Shown: positions 39,063-49,580, counted from the first letter of the stretch. The stretch is 64,000 nucleotides of DNA from Xylanimonas ulmi (GCF_004216535.1 NZ_SGWX01000001.1:868001-932000); one strand, 5' to 3'. Numbers and translations are program-made. Notes: generated from the letters alone by a model not told the origin.

Positions 39063-40288
39063 TGCGCGCCTGGACGGCGCCCACGGCGCCCGCGCTGCCG
39101 CGCCCGGACGGACCGCCGCGCCCCGTGATGGTGTACGACTCGACGACGCGCCGCCTGGTCGAGGCCGCGCCCGGGCCGACCGCGCGGCTGTACGCGTGCG
39201 GCATCACCCCCTACGACGCCACACACCTGGGCCACGCCAACACCTACCTGGCGTTCGACCTGCTGCAGCGCGCATGGCTCGACGCCGGCAAGAGCGTCCT
39301 GTACGCGTCCAACGTGACCGACGTCGACGACCCCCTGCTGGAGCGCGCCGCCGCGACCGGCGTCGACTGGCGCGCCCTGGCGGCCGAGCAGATCGAGCTG
39401 TACCGCACGGACATGACGGCGCTGCGCATGCTGGCACCCGCGACCTGGACCGGCGTCGTGGAGTCCGTGCCGGTCATCGTCGAGACGGTCGAGCGGCTGT
39501 TGGAGGCGGGCGCGGCCTACCGCGTGGACCGTGACGTGTACGCCAACCTGTCGGCCGACCCCGAGTTCGGGTCGGTCTCGGGGCTCGACGGGGCCACCAT
39601 GCTCACCCTGTTCGCCGAGCGCGGCGGAGACCCCGAGCGCGACGGCAAGAAGCACCCGCTCGACCCCCTGCTGTGGCGCGGAGAGCGCCCCGGCGACCCG
39701 TCGTGGGACGGCGGCGCGCTCGGCCGAGGGCGCCCGGGCTGGCACATCGAGTGCGCGTGCATCGCGCGCGACGGGCTCGGCCTGCCCTTCGACGTCCAGG
39801 GCGGTGGCGCCGACCTGCTCTTCCCGCACCACGAGATGTCAGCCTCGCACGACCGCCTGCTCGGGGGAGCGCCGCGCACGCACATGCACGCGGGCCTGCT
39901 CGCCTACCAGGGCGAGAAGATGAGCAAGTCGCGCGGCAACCTCGTGTTCGTCTCGCGGCTGCGCGCCGACGGCGTCGACCCGATGGCGATCCGGCTCGCG
40001 CTGCTCGCGCACCACTACCGCCAGGAGTGGGAGTGGGTCGACGGCGAGCTCGACGCCGCGACGGCGCGGCTCGGCGCGTGGCGCGCCGCGCTCGCCGCCC
40101 CCCACGCCGCCCCCCATGCCGCCGGGACGGGCACGGCCGTGCTGGACGCCCTGCGGGCGGCGCTCGCCGACGACCTCGACGCCCCCGCGGCGCTCGCGGC
40201 GGTCGACGCGTGGGCCGCCGACCCGTCCGGGCAGGACCCGGCGCTCGTCGCCGCCGCGGTGGACTCGCTGCTCGGCGTCGCGCTGTAG
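39062..40288 (+). CDS. mshC: L-cysteine:1D-myo-inositol 2-amino-2-deoxy-alpha-D-glucopyranoside ligase (mycothiol synthesis)
   Basis: A 408-residue class I aminoacyl-tRNA-synthetase-like ligase that joins cysteine to GlcN-Ins in mycothiol biosynthesis. It has the HIGH-like THLGHANTY, the zinc-ligand Cys in YACGITPYD and [10 protein letters not shown], the active-site loop [11 protein letters not shown] and the KMSKS motif [10 protein letters not shown]. It is shorter than cysteinyl-tRNA synthetase and lacks the tRNA-binding domain, as MshC should. Coupled to uppP by a one-base overlap. Presence of mycothiol synthesis confirms an actinobacterial host. Confidence 0.95.
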   Translation: MRAWTAPTAPALPRPDGPPRPVMVYDSTTRRLVEAAPGPTARLYACGITPYDATHLGHANTYLAFDLLQRAWLDAGKSVLYASNVTDVDDPLLERAAATGVDWRALAAEQIELYRTDMTALRMLAPATWTGVVESVPVIVETVERLLEAGAAYRVDRDVYANLSADPEFGSVSGLDGATMLTLFAERGGDPERDGKKHPLDPLLWRGERPGDPSWDGGALGRGRPGWHIECACIARDGLGLPFDVQGGGADLLFPHHEMSASHDRLLGGAPRTHMHAGLLAYQGEKMSKSRGNLVFVSRLRADGVDPMAIRLALLAHHYRQEWEWVDGELDAATARLGAWRAALAAPHAAPHAAGTGTAVLDALRAALADDLDAPAALAAVDAWAADPSGQDPALVAAAVDSLLGVAL

Positions 40289-40314
40289 CGGCGCGCCGCG
40301 GGCTCCCGCCGCGG

Positions 40315-41178
40315 TCAGCTCTCGCGGCCCGAGTCGCGGCGCTTGAGCCAGCGCTCGAACTCACGGGCGATGGCCTCTCCCGACGCCTCGGGCAGGTCGG
40401 CCGTGTCCTTGGCCTCCTCGAGCTGCTTGACGTACTCGGCGATCTCGGCGTCCTCGCCCGCCAGCTCGTCGACGCCGTGCTGCCACGCCTCGGCGTCGTC
40501 GGGCAGGTCGCGCAGCGGGACGGGCTCGCCGAGCAGCTCCTCGACGCGCGCCAGGATCGCCAGCGTCGCCTTGGGCGAGGGCGGGTTGGCGACGTAGTGC
40601 GGCACCGCGGCCCACAGCGAGACGGACTGCATGCCGCGCTCGGCCGCCTCGTGCTGGAGCACCCCGACGATGCCCGTCGGGCCCTCGTAGGTGTTGGGCT
40701 CGATGTCGGGCAGCACCGCGCGCAGGCCCTCGCTGTCGCTCGTGGCGGTCATCGGGATGGGGCGTGTGTGCGGCACGTCGGCGAGCAGGGCCCCGAGCGT
40801 GACGACGGTGCGCACATCGCGCTCGACGGCCTGGCCGAGCAGCTCGGCGCAGTAGCGCCGCCACCGCATCGACGGCTCGATGCCGTGCACCAGCACGACC
40901 GTGCGCCGGGGCAGCTCGGCGACCCAGAACGACGTCGTCGGCCAGGTGATCTGGCGCCTGCCGTCGGGACCGGGCGCCACCGTCGGCCGGTTGACCTGGA
41001 AGTCGTGGTACTCCTCGGGGTCCAGCTCGTGCACCTTGCGGGCGTCCCACACCTCGCCGAGGTGCGCCAGGGCCGCGGTCGCCGCGCCGCCGGCGTCGTT
41101 CCAGCCCTCGAAGGCGGCGAGAAGAACGGTGTTGCGCGCGGAGTGGCGGCCCGCAGGCTCGATCTCGGGCGAGGTCAT
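40315..41178 (-). CDS. PAC2 family protein
   Basis: A 287-residue protein of the PAC2 family: VLLAAFEGWNDAGGAATAAL at the N terminus, VVLVHGIEPSMRWRRYCAEL in the middle, then TLGALLADVPHTRPIPMTAT and YEGPTGIVGVLQHEAAERGM. The family is named for a eukaryotic proteasome-assembly chaperone, but actinobacterial members occur widely and their function is undetermined. It lies about 4 kb upstream of the proteasome operon on the opposite strand. The C-terminal 60 residues are charged and helical. Convergent with mshC. Confidence 0.88.
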   Translation of the reverse strand: MTSPEIEPAGRHSARNTVLLAAFEGWNDAGGAATAALAHLGEVWDARKVHELDPEEYHDFQVNRPTVAPGPDGRRQITWPTTSFWVAELPRRTVVLVHGIEPSMRWRRYCAELLGQAVERDVRTVVTLGALLADVPHTRPIPMTATSDSEGLRAVLPDIEPNTYEGPTGIVGVLQHEAAERGMQSVSLWAAVPHYVANPPSPKATLAILARVEELLGEPVPLRDLPDDAEAWQHGVDELAGEDAEIAEYVKQLEEAKDTADLPEASGEAIAREFERWLKRRDSGRES

Positions 41179-41239
41179 TCGCCCAGCCTAGGGCGTTAGG
41201 CTCGACGCCGTCGCCGTCACGTCGAGCCTGGAGTCAGCC

Positions 41240-41908
41240 CTGAGCGCACTACCCGCCGCCGTCCTGTGGGACATGGACGGCACCCTCGTGGACACCGAGC
41301 CGTACTGGATCGCCGCGGAGCACGCGCTGGTCGACGCCCACGGCGGGCAGTGGTCGCACGAGCAGGCGCTGCAGCTCGTCGGCAACTCGCTGCTCGCCTC
41401 GGCGCGCATCCTCCAGGACGCGGGCGTGCGTCTGGAGGCCGAGGCGATCGTCGACTGGCTGCTCGACCGCGTCGTGGACGACGTGCGGCGGCACACACCA
41501 TGGCAGCCGGGCGCGCGTGAGCTGCTCGCCGCGCTCGCCGAGGCGGGCGTGCCGTGCGCGCTCGTGACGATGTCCTACCGGCGGTTGGCGAACGTGGTCG
41601 CCGAGCAGACGGCCGGGGCGCTGAGGGTCGTGGTGGCGGGTGACGACGTGAGGCTCGGCAAGCCGCACCCTGAGTCCTACCTCACGGCCGCCGAGTTGCT
41701 GGGCGTGCCGATCGAGCGCTGCGTGGCCATCGAGGACTCACCCACGGGCATCGCCTCGGCGTCCGCCTCGGGCGCCCGCGTGCTCGGCGTCGAGGCCATG
41801 GTGCCCGTGCCCCGCGCGCCGGGGCTCAGCCGCGCGACGTCGCTGCGGGCCGTCGGGCTGCGCGAGGTCGCCCGGATCCACGCGGGGGCCGTGCTCGACC
41901 TCGGCTGA
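41240..41908 (+). CDS. HAD-family hydrolase/phosphatase, probable CTG start
   Basis: A 222-residue HAD phosphatase: DMDGTLVDTE (nucleophile Asp and general acid Asp), CALVTMSYRR (Thr motif II), GKPHPESYLTAAELLG (Lys motif III) and CVAIEDSPTGIASASASG (acidic motif IV). The protein needs a few residues before DMDG to form the first strand. The ATG at 41273 lies inside this motif, and upstream in frame there is no ATG, GTG or TTG. A CTG at 41240 with GGAG 6 bases before it gives LSALPAAVLWDMDG, so CTG is the likely start. Substrate unknown; sugar phosphates are usual for this subgroup. Confidence 0.82.
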   Translation: MSALPAAVLWDMDGTLVDTEPYWIAAEHALVDAHGGQWSHEQALQLVGNSLLASARILQDAGVRLEAEAIVDWLLDRVVDDVRRHTPWQPGARELLAALAEAGVPCALVTMSYRRLANVVAEQTAGALRVVVAGDDVRLGKPHPESYLTAAELLGVPIERCVAIEDSPTGIASASASGARVLGVEAMVPVPRAPGLSRATSLRAVGLREVARIHAGAVLDLG

Positions 41909-41911
41909 CGC

Positions 41912-42763
41912 TCAGACGTCGACGCCGAGGCGCTGACGGGCCAGCGCCGGGTCGAACTCAGGCGGCGTCCCGCCGAACTGTGGGCACACCGCCTGGTGCG
42001 CGCACCACCCGCACAGCGCGGAGCGGCGCGGGCGGAAGTCGCCCGCCCCCGCCGCCTGCTCGATCGCGGCCCACAACGCTCGCACCTTGCGCTCGGTCAC
42101 CTCGAGCTCGCTCGGGCGAGGCTGGGCGCGCAGCACCTGGCCGTCGCCCAGGTAGACGAGCTGGAGCATCGCGGGCAACACGCCCCGCTCGCGCCACAGC
42201 ACCAGCCCGTAGAAGCGCATCTGGAACAGCGCCGAGGCCTCATACCCGGCGCGCGGCGAGCGGCCCGTCTTGTAGTCGACGACACGCAGCGCGCCGTCGG
42301 GCGCCACGTCGAGCCGGTCGACGATGCCGCGCAGGAGCGGGCCGCCGTCGGCGAGCTGGTGCTCGACGCGCAGCTCGCGCGCCTGCGGCTCCAGGCGGTT
42401 GGGGTCCTCCAGGGTGAAGTAGGTCCCCAGCAGGCGCCCGGCGCCGTCGAGCCACTGCTCGACGCCCGCGGCGTCGTCCGGCGCGAACAGCTGCGTGTAA
42501 CGCGGCTCGGCCTCGCGCAGCCGCTCCCATTCGCGCGGCAGCAGCGCGAGCGCCGCCTCGCGGGTGCGCTGGCCCAGGGGCGCGTCGTAGAGCCGCTCCA
42601 GCACCGCGTGCACCAGGGTGCCGCGGGCGGCGGCCGACGACGGCGGCTCGGGCAGGCGGTCGACGACCCGGTAGCGGAACAGCAGCGGGCACTGCATGAA
42701 GTCGCCCGCGCGCGACGGCGAGAGCGCCGGGGGGCGCGGGGGAGCCTGCGGTGCTGACGTCAC
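41912..42763 (-). CDS. RecB-family PD-(D/E)XK exonuclease domain protein with Fe-S-type cysteines
   Basis: A 283-residue nuclease of the Cas4/AddB/RecB type. ALSPSRAGDFMQCPLLFRYR carries the first Cys, GIVDRLDVAP and VVDYKTGRSPRAG the catalytic D...D-x-K residues, and CGWCAHQAVCPQFGG the three C-terminal cysteines that would complete a 4Fe-4S cluster. The GTG at 42763 is chosen because upstream residues overlap the promoter region of the divergent protease gene. Single-domain proteins of this kind are common in actinobacteria and probably act in DNA repair; no cas genes are near. Confidence 0.88.
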   Translation of the reverse strand: MTSAPQAPPRPPALSPSRAGDFMQCPLLFRYRVVDRLPEPPSSAAARGTLVHAVLERLYDAPLGQRTREAALALLPREWERLREAEPRYTQLFAPDDAAGVEQWLDGAGRLLGTYFTLEDPNRLEPQARELRVEHQLADGGPLLRGIVDRLDVAPDGALRVVDYKTGRSPRAGYEASALFQMRFYGLVLWRERGVLPAMLQLVYLGDGQVLRAQPRPSELEVTERKVRALWAAIEQAAGAGDFRPRRSALCGWCAHQAVCPQFGGTPPEFDPALARQRLGVDV

Positions 42764-42833
42764 GCGGCCAGCGTAGGGCGCGGCGCCCACACGGGGGCCC
42801 GGCCGTCCCAGGCGGCGCCGTTAGGCTGCGCGA

Positions 42834-43970
42834 ATGCCAACCCCTGCGACACGCACGCGCGGCTGGGTCATCGGGCGCGTCGCCGGCGCCCCGGTGATCG
42901 TGACCCCGTCCTGGTTCCTGGCCGCCGTGGTGCTCACGCTCGTGTTCGCCCCGACGGTGCGCAGTTTCGCGCCCAGGCTGTCCGACGGCGGTGTGGTGGT
43001 CGTGGCGTTCGCGTTCGTGCTGCTGCTGTTTGCGAGCGTGTTCTGCCACGAGGCGGCGCACGCGCTCGTCGCGCGCAGCCGTGGGCACCGGGTCACCGAG
43101 CTCGCGATGACGCTGTGGGGCGGGCACACGGCCTACACCGGCGCCCAACGCCGCCCGCTCGACGGCGCCCTGGTCGCGGTCGTTGGCCCCCTCACCAACC
43201 TGCTGCTCGCCGGGGTGTTCTGGGCGGCGTTCGGGGCGGCGCCCGCGGCCTCGGTCCCGGCGATGCTGCTGTACGCGGCGTTCTTCTCCAATGTCTTCGT
43301 CGGCCTGTTCAACCTGCTGCCGGGGCTTCCGCTCGATGGCGGGCAGTTGCTCGAGGCTCTGGTGTGGCGGGTGACGGGCTCGCGCATGCGCGGGACGGTC
43401 GCCGCGGGCTGGGTCGGTCGGGCCGTCGCCGTCGGCGTGCTCGCCTGGGCGCTGCTGTGGCCGGTGGCCCGTGGTCTCGCGCCCTCGGTGACCACCGTGA
43501 TCTGGTCGGCGGTCGTCGGCGCGTTCCTCTGGTCGGGCGCGGGGGAGGCGATCACCACGGCGCGGCGCCGCGCGGTCGTCGACTCCATCGCCACGGCGAG
43601 CCTCGCGGGCCGCGCGGTCGTGGTGGCCACCGGGACGCGGTTGGGCGACGCGGCGCGCGCGGTGGCCGGCGTCCCGGACGCGGCCGTCGTCGTCACCGAC
43701 GCGTGGGGCGCCCCGCTCGGGTGGGTCGACCCCGCCGCGGCGGCCGCGGTGCCGCCCGGAGCCGTGGGTGTGACGCCGGTCGACGCGGCCGTCGTGCCGT
43801 TCCCGCCCGGCTCAGCCGTCGACGACTCCCTCGGCGGCGCCGCGCTGCTCGAGCATCTGGCGGCGACGTCGGCGGGCGCCCGCATCGTGCCCGTCGTCAG
43901 GGGCGGGCGGGTGACCGGGGTGCTCGACGTCGCACGCGTGGCCGCGGCGGTGCGCGGACCGGCCCGGTAG
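42834..43970 (+). CDS. Site-2-protease-like intramembrane metalloprotease (M50) with CBS-like C terminus
   Basis: A 378-residue membrane protease. The zinc site HEAAH is near residue 72, and the third ligand is in LFNLLPGLPLDGGQLLEALV near 165 (N-x-x-P-x-x-P-L-D-G-G). About six hydrophobic segments fill residues 1-230. The C-terminal 130 residues form two weak CBS-like repeats (RAVVVATGTRLGDAARAVAG, RIVPVVRGGRVTGVLDVARV). Such enzymes cut membrane-bound regulators or remnant signal peptides. It precedes trmI by 11 bp and may share its transcript. Confidence 0.9.
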   Translation: MPTPATRTRGWVIGRVAGAPVIVTPSWFLAAVVLTLVFAPTVRSFAPRLSDGGVVVVAFAFVLLLFASVFCHEAAHALVARSRGHRVTELAMTLWGGHTAYTGAQRRPLDGALVAVVGPLTNLLLAGVFWAAFGAAPAASVPAMLLYAAFFSNVFVGLFNLLPGLPLDGGQLLEALVWRVTGSRMRGTVAAGWVGRAVAVGVLAWALLWPVARGLAPSVTTVIWSAVVGAFLWSGAGEAITTARRRAVVDSIATASLAGRAVVVATGTRLGDAARAVAGVPDAAVVVTDAWGAPLGWVDPAAAAAVPPGAVGVTPVDAAVVPFPPGSAVDDSLGGAALLEHLAATSAGARIVPVVRGGRVTGVLDVARVAAAVRGPAR

Positions 43971-43981
43971 GCTCGTCGGCC

Positions 43982-45064
43982 GTGACCTCCACTCCTGTCG
44001 GCGACCCCGCTCCCGAGCACGCCCCCGAGCCCACCGGCGCCGCGCTGCGCCGCGGCCGCCTGCGCGAGGGCGACAAGGTGCAGTTGACCGACCCGCGCGG
44101 TCGCATGCACACGATTCAGCTCAAGCCCGGTGGGACGTTCCACACCCACAAGGGCTTCTTCCGCCACGAGGAGCTCATCGGCCGGCCCGAGGGTTGGGTC
44201 GTCACCAACACCGCGGGGGTCGAGTACCTGGCGCTGCGGCCGCTGCTGAGCGACTACGTCCTGTCGATGCCGCGCGGCGCCGCGGTCGTCTACCCCAAGG
44301 ACGCCGGACAGATCGTGCAGATGGCCGACATCTTCCCGGGCGCCGTGGTGGTCGAGGCGGGCGTCGGGTCGGGCGCGCTGACCATGTCGCTGCTGCGCGC
44401 TGTGGGTGACGGCGGCACGCTGCACTCGATCGAGCGCCGCGAGGACTTCGCGGCCGTCGCCCGCGGCAATGTCGAGGCGTTCTTCGGCGCCTCGCACCCC
44501 GCCTGGCGCCTGCACCTGGGCGACTTCGCCGACGTCGTCGGGCAGGTCGCGAGCCCGGGAGCCGTCGACCGCGTGGTGCTCGACATGCTCGCGCCCTGGG
44601 AGAACCTCGACGCCGCGGCTACCGCGCTCGTGCCCGGCGGCGTCTTCCTCGCCTACGTCGCCACGACGACGCAGCTGTCGCGTCTGGCGGAGGACCTGCG
44701 CGTCGACGGACGGTTCGCCGAGCCGGTCGCCTGGGAGTCGATGGTGCGCGGCTGGCACCTGGAGGGCCTCGCGGTGCGCCCGGAGCACCGCATGATCGGG
44801 CACACCGGCTTTCTGCTGACCGCACGCCGCCTGGCGGACGGCGTCGTCCCGCCCGAGCGCAAGCGTCGGCCCGCCAAGGGCAGCTACCCGGCCGCCGAGG
44901 CCGAGTGGACCGAGGAGGACCTGGGCGAGCGTCCGGTGTCCGACAAGAAGGTCCGCAAGGTCGTGCGCGTGCTCGGTCAGGAGCCCGGTCCGGCGTCCGG
45001 CTCGGGGACCGGCCCGCACACCGCCGCGGACGGTGAGCAGACCGGTGAGCAGTCCGCCATCTGA
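43982..45064 (+). CDS. trmI: tRNA (adenine-58-N1)-methyltransferase
   Basis: A 360-residue SAM-dependent enzyme that makes m1A58 in tRNA, TrmI type. A small N-terminal beta domain (LREGDKVQLTDPRGRMHTIQ, FFRHEELIGRPEG) is followed by the Rossmann domain with SAM motif VVEAGVGSGALTMSLLRAVG and DRVVLDMLAPWENL. A basic linker and Ser/Gly tail end the chain. The GTG at 43982 gives the usual N terminus. trmI directly upstream of mpa is a conserved arrangement in actinobacteria. Confidence 0.92.
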   Translation: MTSTPVGDPAPEHAPEPTGAALRRGRLREGDKVQLTDPRGRMHTIQLKPGGTFHTHKGFFRHEELIGRPEGWVVTNTAGVEYLALRPLLSDYVLSMPRGAAVVYPKDAGQIVQMADIFPGAVVVEAGVGSGALTMSLLRAVGDGGTLHSIERREDFAAVARGNVEAFFGASHPAWRLHLGDFADVVGQVASPGAVDRVVLDMLAPWENLDAAATALVPGGVFLAYVATTTQLSRLAEDLRVDGRFAEPVAWESMVRGWHLEGLAVRPEHRMIGHTGFLLTARRLADGVVPPERKRRPAKGSYPAAEAEWTEEDLGERPVSDKKVRKVVRVLGQEPGPASGSGTGPHTAADGEQTGEQSAI

Positions 45065-45184
45065 GAACCTGATTTCGGCGTCGGGCGAAACGCGCGGAAT
45101 CTCCTACCCGGTCATCGGCGTTCCTGCGTAGGGTGCTGTCTCCGGGGGGTCGGTCCTCCCGGGCCTGCACGAGAGGGGACCAGC

Positions 45185-46807
45185 ATGACCGAGAACCCCG
45201 GTGTCTCCCGCGACGCCCAGCTCGCCCTGCTCGCCGCCAAGAACGAGCGTCTGGCCGAGGCCCTGCGCGCCTCACGCGACCAGATCGTCGAGTTGCGCAA
45301 GCAGATCGACGAGCTCGCCAAACCCCCCGGCACCTACGCGACGTTCCTCGCCGCGCACGATGACGGCACGGTCGACATCTCCTCGGCCGGCCGCAAGATG
45401 CACGTGGGCGCCAGCCCCAGCCTCGACGTCACGGCCCTCGCGCCGGGCCAGGAGGTCAAGCTCAACGAGGCGATGACGGTGGTCGAGGCGGGCGGCTTCG
45501 AACGCGTCGGCGAACTCGTGACGGTCAAGGAGGTGCTCGACGACGAGCGGGTGCTCGTGGTCGGGCGCGCGGACGAGGAGCGCGTGGTGCGACTCGCCGG
45601 CCCTGTGCGCAACCGCCCGCTGCGGGTCGGCGACTCGCTGACGGTCGACGTGCGCTCGGGATTCGTGTTCGAGATCGTGCCCAAGTCCGAGGTCGAGGAG
45701 CTGGTCCTCGAAGAGGTCCCCAACATCAGCTACGAGGACATCGGCGGCCTGGGACGCCAGATCGAGGCGATCCGCGACGCCGTCGAGCTGCCCTTCGCCC
45801 ACCCCGACCTGTTCCGCGAGCACGGCCTGCGCCCGCCCAAGGGCGTGCTGCTGTACGGACCGCCGGGCTGCGGCAAGACGCTCATCGCCAAGGCCGTCGC
45901 GGCCTCGCTCGCGACCATGGTCGCCGGCGGAGCGGACGACCCGAACGTGCGCTCGTACTTCCTCAACGTCAAGGGCCCCGAGCTGCTCAACAAGTACGTC
46001 GGCGAGACCGAGCGGCACATCCGGCTGATCTTCGCCCGCGCCCGCGAGAAGGCGTCCCAGGGGATGCCCGTCGTGGTGTTCTTCGACGAGATGGAGTCGC
46101 TGTTCCGCACGCGCGGCACGGGCCTGTCCTCCGACGTCGAGACCACGATCGTGCCCCAGCTGCTCGCCGAGATCGACGGCGTCGAGCGCCTCGACAACGT
46201 CATCGTCATCGGGGCCTCCAACCGCGAGGACATGATCGACCCCGCGATCCTGCGGCCCGGCCGCCTCGACGTGAAGATCAAGATCGAGCGGCCCGACGCC
46301 GAGGGCGCCCAGGAGATCTTCGGCAAGTACCTCACGCCCGATCTGCCGATCCACGCCGACGACCTCGCGGTGCACGGCGAGGACCGCGCCGAGGCCGTGG
46401 CGGCAATGATCCGCTCGGTCGTCGAGCGCATGTACGCCGAGGACGAGGAGAACCAGTTCCTTGAGGTCACCTACGCCTCGGGCGACAAGGAGATCTTGTA
46501 CTTCAAGGACTTCAACTCGGGGGCGATGATCCAGAACGTCGTCGACCGCGCCAAGAAGATGGCCATCAAGGACTTCCTGGCGACGGGCCAGCGCGGCATC
46601 CGGGTCGACCACCTGCTGGGCGCCTGCGTCGACGAGTTTCGGGAGAACGAGGACCTGCCCAACACCACCAACCCCGACGACTGGGCGCGCATCAGCGGCA
46701 AGAAGGGCGAGCGGATCGTGTTCATCCGCTCGATCGTCCAGAAGAAGGGCGAGACCGGCACACCGCGCTCGATCGAACAGGTCACCAGCACGGGGCAGTA
46801 CCTGTGA
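45185..46807 (+). CDS. mpa: Proteasome-activating AAA+ ATPase (Mpa/ARC)
   Basis: A 540-residue hexameric unfoldase that recognises pupylated proteins and feeds them to the 20S core. An N-terminal coiled coil (about residues 8-47) binds Pup. Two OB-fold regions follow (about 50-170). The AAA domain has Walker A GPPGCGKT near 225, Walker [11 protein letters not shown] near 297 and arginine-finger-type [14 protein letters not shown]. The C terminus STGQYL carries the penultimate Tyr needed to open the PrcA gate. Start ATG 45185 follows GAGAGGGGA. It opens the proteasome operon; the dop start overlaps its stop by 4 bp. Confidence 0.97.
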   Translation: MTENPGVSRDAQLALLAAKNERLAEALRASRDQIVELRKQIDELAKPPGTYATFLAAHDDGTVDISSAGRKMHVGASPSLDVTALAPGQEVKLNEAMTVVEAGGFERVGELVTVKEVLDDERVLVVGRADEERVVRLAGPVRNRPLRVGDSLTVDVRSGFVFEIVPKSEVEELVLEEVPNISYEDIGGLGRQIEAIRDAVELPFAHPDLFREHGLRPPKGVLLYGPPGCGKTLIAKAVAASLATMVAGGADDPNVRSYFLNVKGPELLNKYVGETERHIRLIFARAREKASQGMPVVVFFDEMESLFRTRGTGLSSDVETTIVPQLLAEIDGVERLDNVIVIGASNREDMIDPAILRPGRLDVKIKIERPDAEGAQEIFGKYLTPDLPIHADDLAVHGEDRAEAVAAMIRSVVERMYAEDEENQFLEVTYASGDKEILYFKDFNSGAMIQNVVDRAKKMAIKDFLATGQRGIRVDHLLGACVDEFRENEDLPNTTNPDDWARISGKKGERIVFIRSIVQKKGETGTPRSIEQVTSTGQYL

Positions 46808-48489
46808 CGCAGCCGTTCGACGACCACGGGACCCGGCGCACTCCGGTGCGCCGGGTCATGGGCGTCGAGACCGAGTACGGGGTGCTCGCCCCCGGGCGGC
46901 CCGCCGCGAACCCGATGCTGTTGTCGAGCCAAGTGGTCACGACCTACCGGGCGCTGGTGGCGCGCGCGGGCGCGCGGCCCGCGGCCCGCTGGGACTACGA
47001 CGACGAGGACCCGCTCGCGGACGCGCGCGGGTTCCACCTCCACCGCGCCGCCGCCCACCCCTCACAGCTCACCGACGACCCGTCACGCCCCGCGCCCGCA
47101 GGCCCGTCCGGTCCGGCGCCGGGCGCCGCTGCGGCGCGCGCCGACGTCGACGAGGTCGACGACCCGTCGGCGGCCAACTGCATCCTGACCAACGGCGCGC
47201 GCCTCTACGTCGACCACGCGCACCCCGAGTACTCCTCACCCGAGGTCACCGGGCCGCGCGACGCCGTGCTGTGGGACGTGGCGGGTGAGCGCATCATGCT
47301 CGCGGCCGCGCGCGAGCTGGCCCTCGTGCCCGGTGAGGGCCAGGGCGTCACGCTCTACAAGAACAACGTCGACGGCAAGGGCGCGAGCTACGGCACGCAC
47401 GAGAACTACCTCGTCGACCGCGCCCTGCCGTTCGGCCTGCTCGCCGAGCTCATCACCCCATTCCTGGTGACCCGCCAGGTCTTCGCGGGCTCGGGGCGTG
47501 TGGGGCTCGGGCCCACGGGGAGCCGGGCGGGCTTCCAGATGTCGCAGCGCGCCGACTACATCGAGGCCGAGGTCGGCCTGGAGACGACGCTGCGCCGGCC
47601 CATCGTCAACACGCGCGACGAGCCGCACGCCGACCGCGGCCGTTGGCGGCGGCTGCACCTCATCCTCGGCGACGCGAACCTGTTCGAGGTCGCGACCTAC
47701 CTCAAGCTCGGCACGACCTCGCTGGTGCTGTGGGTGCTGGAACGCCTCGACGAGCTCGCGGCGGCCGGGGTGCCCGCACGGGCGGACCTGGCGGCGCTGC
47801 GGCTGGCCGATCCGGTCGCCGAGGTCCAGCGCGTCTCACGCGACCTCGACCTGGTGGCCAAGCTCGACCTGGCCGACGGGCGCACCATGACGGCGCTCGA
47901 GGTGCAGGAGGCCTATGCCGGCGTCGTCTCGCGCGCGCTGCGGGCGATCGGGCCCGAACCCGACGCCGACGAGGCGACGTACGCGGTGCTCGACCGGTGG
48001 CGGTCAGTGCTGGCGCGCCTGGACGCCGATCCGGGCTCGTGCGCGCGCGAGGTCGAGTGGGTCGCCAAACGGCGGCTGCTGGAGGGGCTGCGCCGGCGCG
48101 ACGGGTTGGAGTGGGATCATCCGCGGCTGCGCGCGCTCGACCTGCAGTGGTCGGACGTGCGACCCGAGCGCAGCGTCTACCACCGGCTGCTCGGTGCGGG
48201 CGCCGTCGAGCGCCTGGTCGACGAGCGCGCCGTGGCCGACGCGGTGCACCATCCGCCGTCCGACACCCGCGCGTACTTCCGCGGCGAGGTCATGGCGCGC
48301 TACACCGACCAGATCGCGGCGGCGAGCTGGGACTCGGTGATCTTCGACGTCCCGGGCGCCGCGGCGCTCCAACGCGTGCCCATGCTGGACCCGCTGCGTG
48401 GCACGCGGACCCACATCGGCGCGCTGCTGGACGCGAGCGCCGACGCGGCGAGCCTGCTGCGGGGCCTACGCGGCGACGGTTCGGCATAG
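46804..48489 (+). CDS. dop: Deamidase/depupylase of Pup
   Basis: A 561-residue enzyme of the carboxylate-amine ligase (glutamine-synthetase-like) fold that converts the C-terminal Gln of Pup to Glu and removes Pup from substrates. [11 protein letters not shown] near residue 20 holds the ATP/Mg Glu residues, [13 protein letters not shown] and [20 protein letters not shown] the core site, and NTRDEPHAD a conserved basic patch. The Dop loop region (about residues 75-120) is extended and rich in Pro/Ala/Gly, a lineage feature. The GTG start overlaps the mpa stop (GTGA). Related to PafA but with the Dop-specific loop, so the two are not confused. Confidence 0.96.
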   Translation: MTQPFDDHGTRRTPVRRVMGVETEYGVLAPGRPAANPMLLSSQVVTTYRALVARAGARPAARWDYDDEDPLADARGFHLHRAAAHPSQLTDDPSRPAPAGPSGPAPGAAAARADVDEVDDPSAANCILTNGARLYVDHAHPEYSSPEVTGPRDAVLWDVAGERIMLAAARELALVPGEGQGVTLYKNNVDGKGASYGTHENYLVDRALPFGLLAELITPFLVTRQVFAGSGRVGLGPTGSRAGFQMSQRADYIEAEVGLETTLRRPIVNTRDEPHADRGRWRRLHLILGDANLFEVATYLKLGTTSLVLWVLERLDELAAAGVPARADLAALRLADPVAEVQRVSRDLDLVAKLDLADGRTMTALEVQEAYAGVVSRALRAIGPEPDADEATYAVLDRWRSVLARLDADPGSCAREVEWVAKRRLLEGLRRRDGLEWDHPRLRALDLQWSDVRPERSVYHRLLGAGAVERLVDERAVADAVHHPPSDTRAYFRGEVMARYTDQIAAASWDSVIFDVPGAAALQRVPMLDPLRGTRTHIGALLDASADAASLLRGLRGDGSA

Positions 48490-48527
48490 GGTGACGGTGG
48501 AGCACGACCCGGGAGAGGGAGGCAGTG

Positions 48528-48728
48528 ATGGCAGGTCAGGAACGCATCAACCCCCAGCACGAGGACGGCACGCCCGACGACGACGGCGCTGACGTCCCTG
48601 TCCCGGCCGCGCCCGCGGCGCAGGACCGCGACGCGGAGGTGGACGCGCTGCTCGACGAGATCGACGAGGTGTTGGAGTCCAACGCCGAGCAGTTCGTGCG
48701 CGGCTTCGTCCAGAAGGGCGGTCAGTGA
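48528..48728 (+). CDS. pup: Prokaryotic ubiquitin-like protein
   Basis: A 66-residue, mostly disordered modifier. The C-terminal half [20 protein letters not shown] contains the helix that folds on the Mpa coiled coil, and the chain ends in GGQ, which Dop must deamidate to GGE before PafA attaches it to lysines. Acidic, Ala/Pro-rich N-terminal part. GAGAGGGAGG precedes the start; the GTG at 48525 is an alternative start. The prcB start overlaps its stop. Confidence 0.97.
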   Translation: MAGQERINPQHEDGTPDDDGADVPVPAAPAAQDRDAEVDALLDEIDEVLESNAEQFVRGFVQKGGQ

Positions 48729-49537
48729 GGGACGCCGGACGGCTCGGGGACGCGTTCCTGCGCCCCGGGTCGTCGTCGTTCCTCGACTTCCTCGGCGAGC
48801 ACGCGCCCGGGCTGCTGCCCTCGCCCGGCGCGGCCCTCGACGGCGCCGGGCTCGCCCCGCACGCCACCACGATCGTCGCGCTGGTGTTCGACGGCGGCGT
48901 GGTGATGGCGGGCGACCGCCGCGCGACCGCGGGCACGATGATCGCCAGCCGTGAGATCGAGAAGGTGTTCCCGGCCGACGAGTACTCCGCGATCGGCATC
49001 TCGGGCTCGGCGGGCGTCGGCGTCGACCTGGCCAAGCTGTTCCAATTGGAGTTGGAGCACTACGAGAAGATCGAGGGCTCGCTGCTCTCGCTCGACGGCA
49101 AGGCGAACCGGCTCGCGACGCTGCTGCGCGCGAACCTGCCGCTCGCCCTGCAGGGCTTCGTCGTCGTCCCGCTGTTCGCGGGCTACGACCTGGACCGCGG
49201 CATCGGGCGCATCTTCTCCTACGACCCGACCGGGGGGCGCTACGAGGAGCACGAGCACCACGGCACGGGCTCGGGCTCGGTCTTCGCCCGCGGCGCGCTC
49301 AAGAAGCTGTGGCAGCCGGGGATGAGCGCCGACGACGCCGTGCGCGTCGCCGTCGAGTCGCTCTACGACGCCGCCGACGACGACTCGGCGACAGGCGGGC
49401 CGGATCCGGTCCGGCGCATCTGGCCGGTCGTCGCGACGGTGACGGCCGACGGCTACCGGCGTGTTCCGGACGCCGAGTTGGAGTCCGTGGTCGCGGCGCT
49501 CGTCGCGGCCCGCAGCGAGCGGGGCAGACGCGCATGA
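48725..49537 (+). CDS. prcB: 20S proteasome beta subunit
   Basis: A 270-residue catalytic subunit. A propeptide of 47 residues ends at [10 protein letters not shown], so autocleavage would expose Thr48 as the N-terminal nucleophile. Downstream motifs include [20 protein letters not shown] (Asp and Lys of the catalytic site) and [16 protein letters not shown]. The GTG start overlaps the pup stop. The C-terminal region [20 protein letters not shown] is the usual actinobacterial loop. It is followed by prcA 43 bp later. Confidence 0.96.
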   Translation: MRDAGRLGDAFLRPGSSSFLDFLGEHAPGLLPSPGAALDGAGLAPHATTIVALVFDGGVVMAGDRRATAGTMIASREIEKVFPADEYSAIGISGSAGVGVDLAKLFQLELEHYEKIEGSLLSLDGKANRLATLLRANLPLALQGFVVVPLFAGYDLDRGIGRIFSYDPTGGRYEEHEHHGTGSGSVFARGALKKLWQPGMSADDAVRVAVESLYDAADDDSATGGPDPVRRIWPVVATVTADGYRRVPDAELESVVAALVAARSERGRRA

Positions 49538-49580
49538 CCGCGCCTGTCATCGGCGCACGAGAGTCTCAGGGGGCACACGC

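Noticed and set aside
40315-41178. PAC2 gene as a proteasome assembly factor because of its name and location
   Set aside because: The family is broad and bacterial proteasomes assemble without such chaperones. It is 4 kb away on the other strand.
41912-42763. Cas4 nuclease of a CRISPR system
   Set aside because: No cas genes and no regularly spaced repeats occur anywhere in the window. Single RecB-family nucleases are common.
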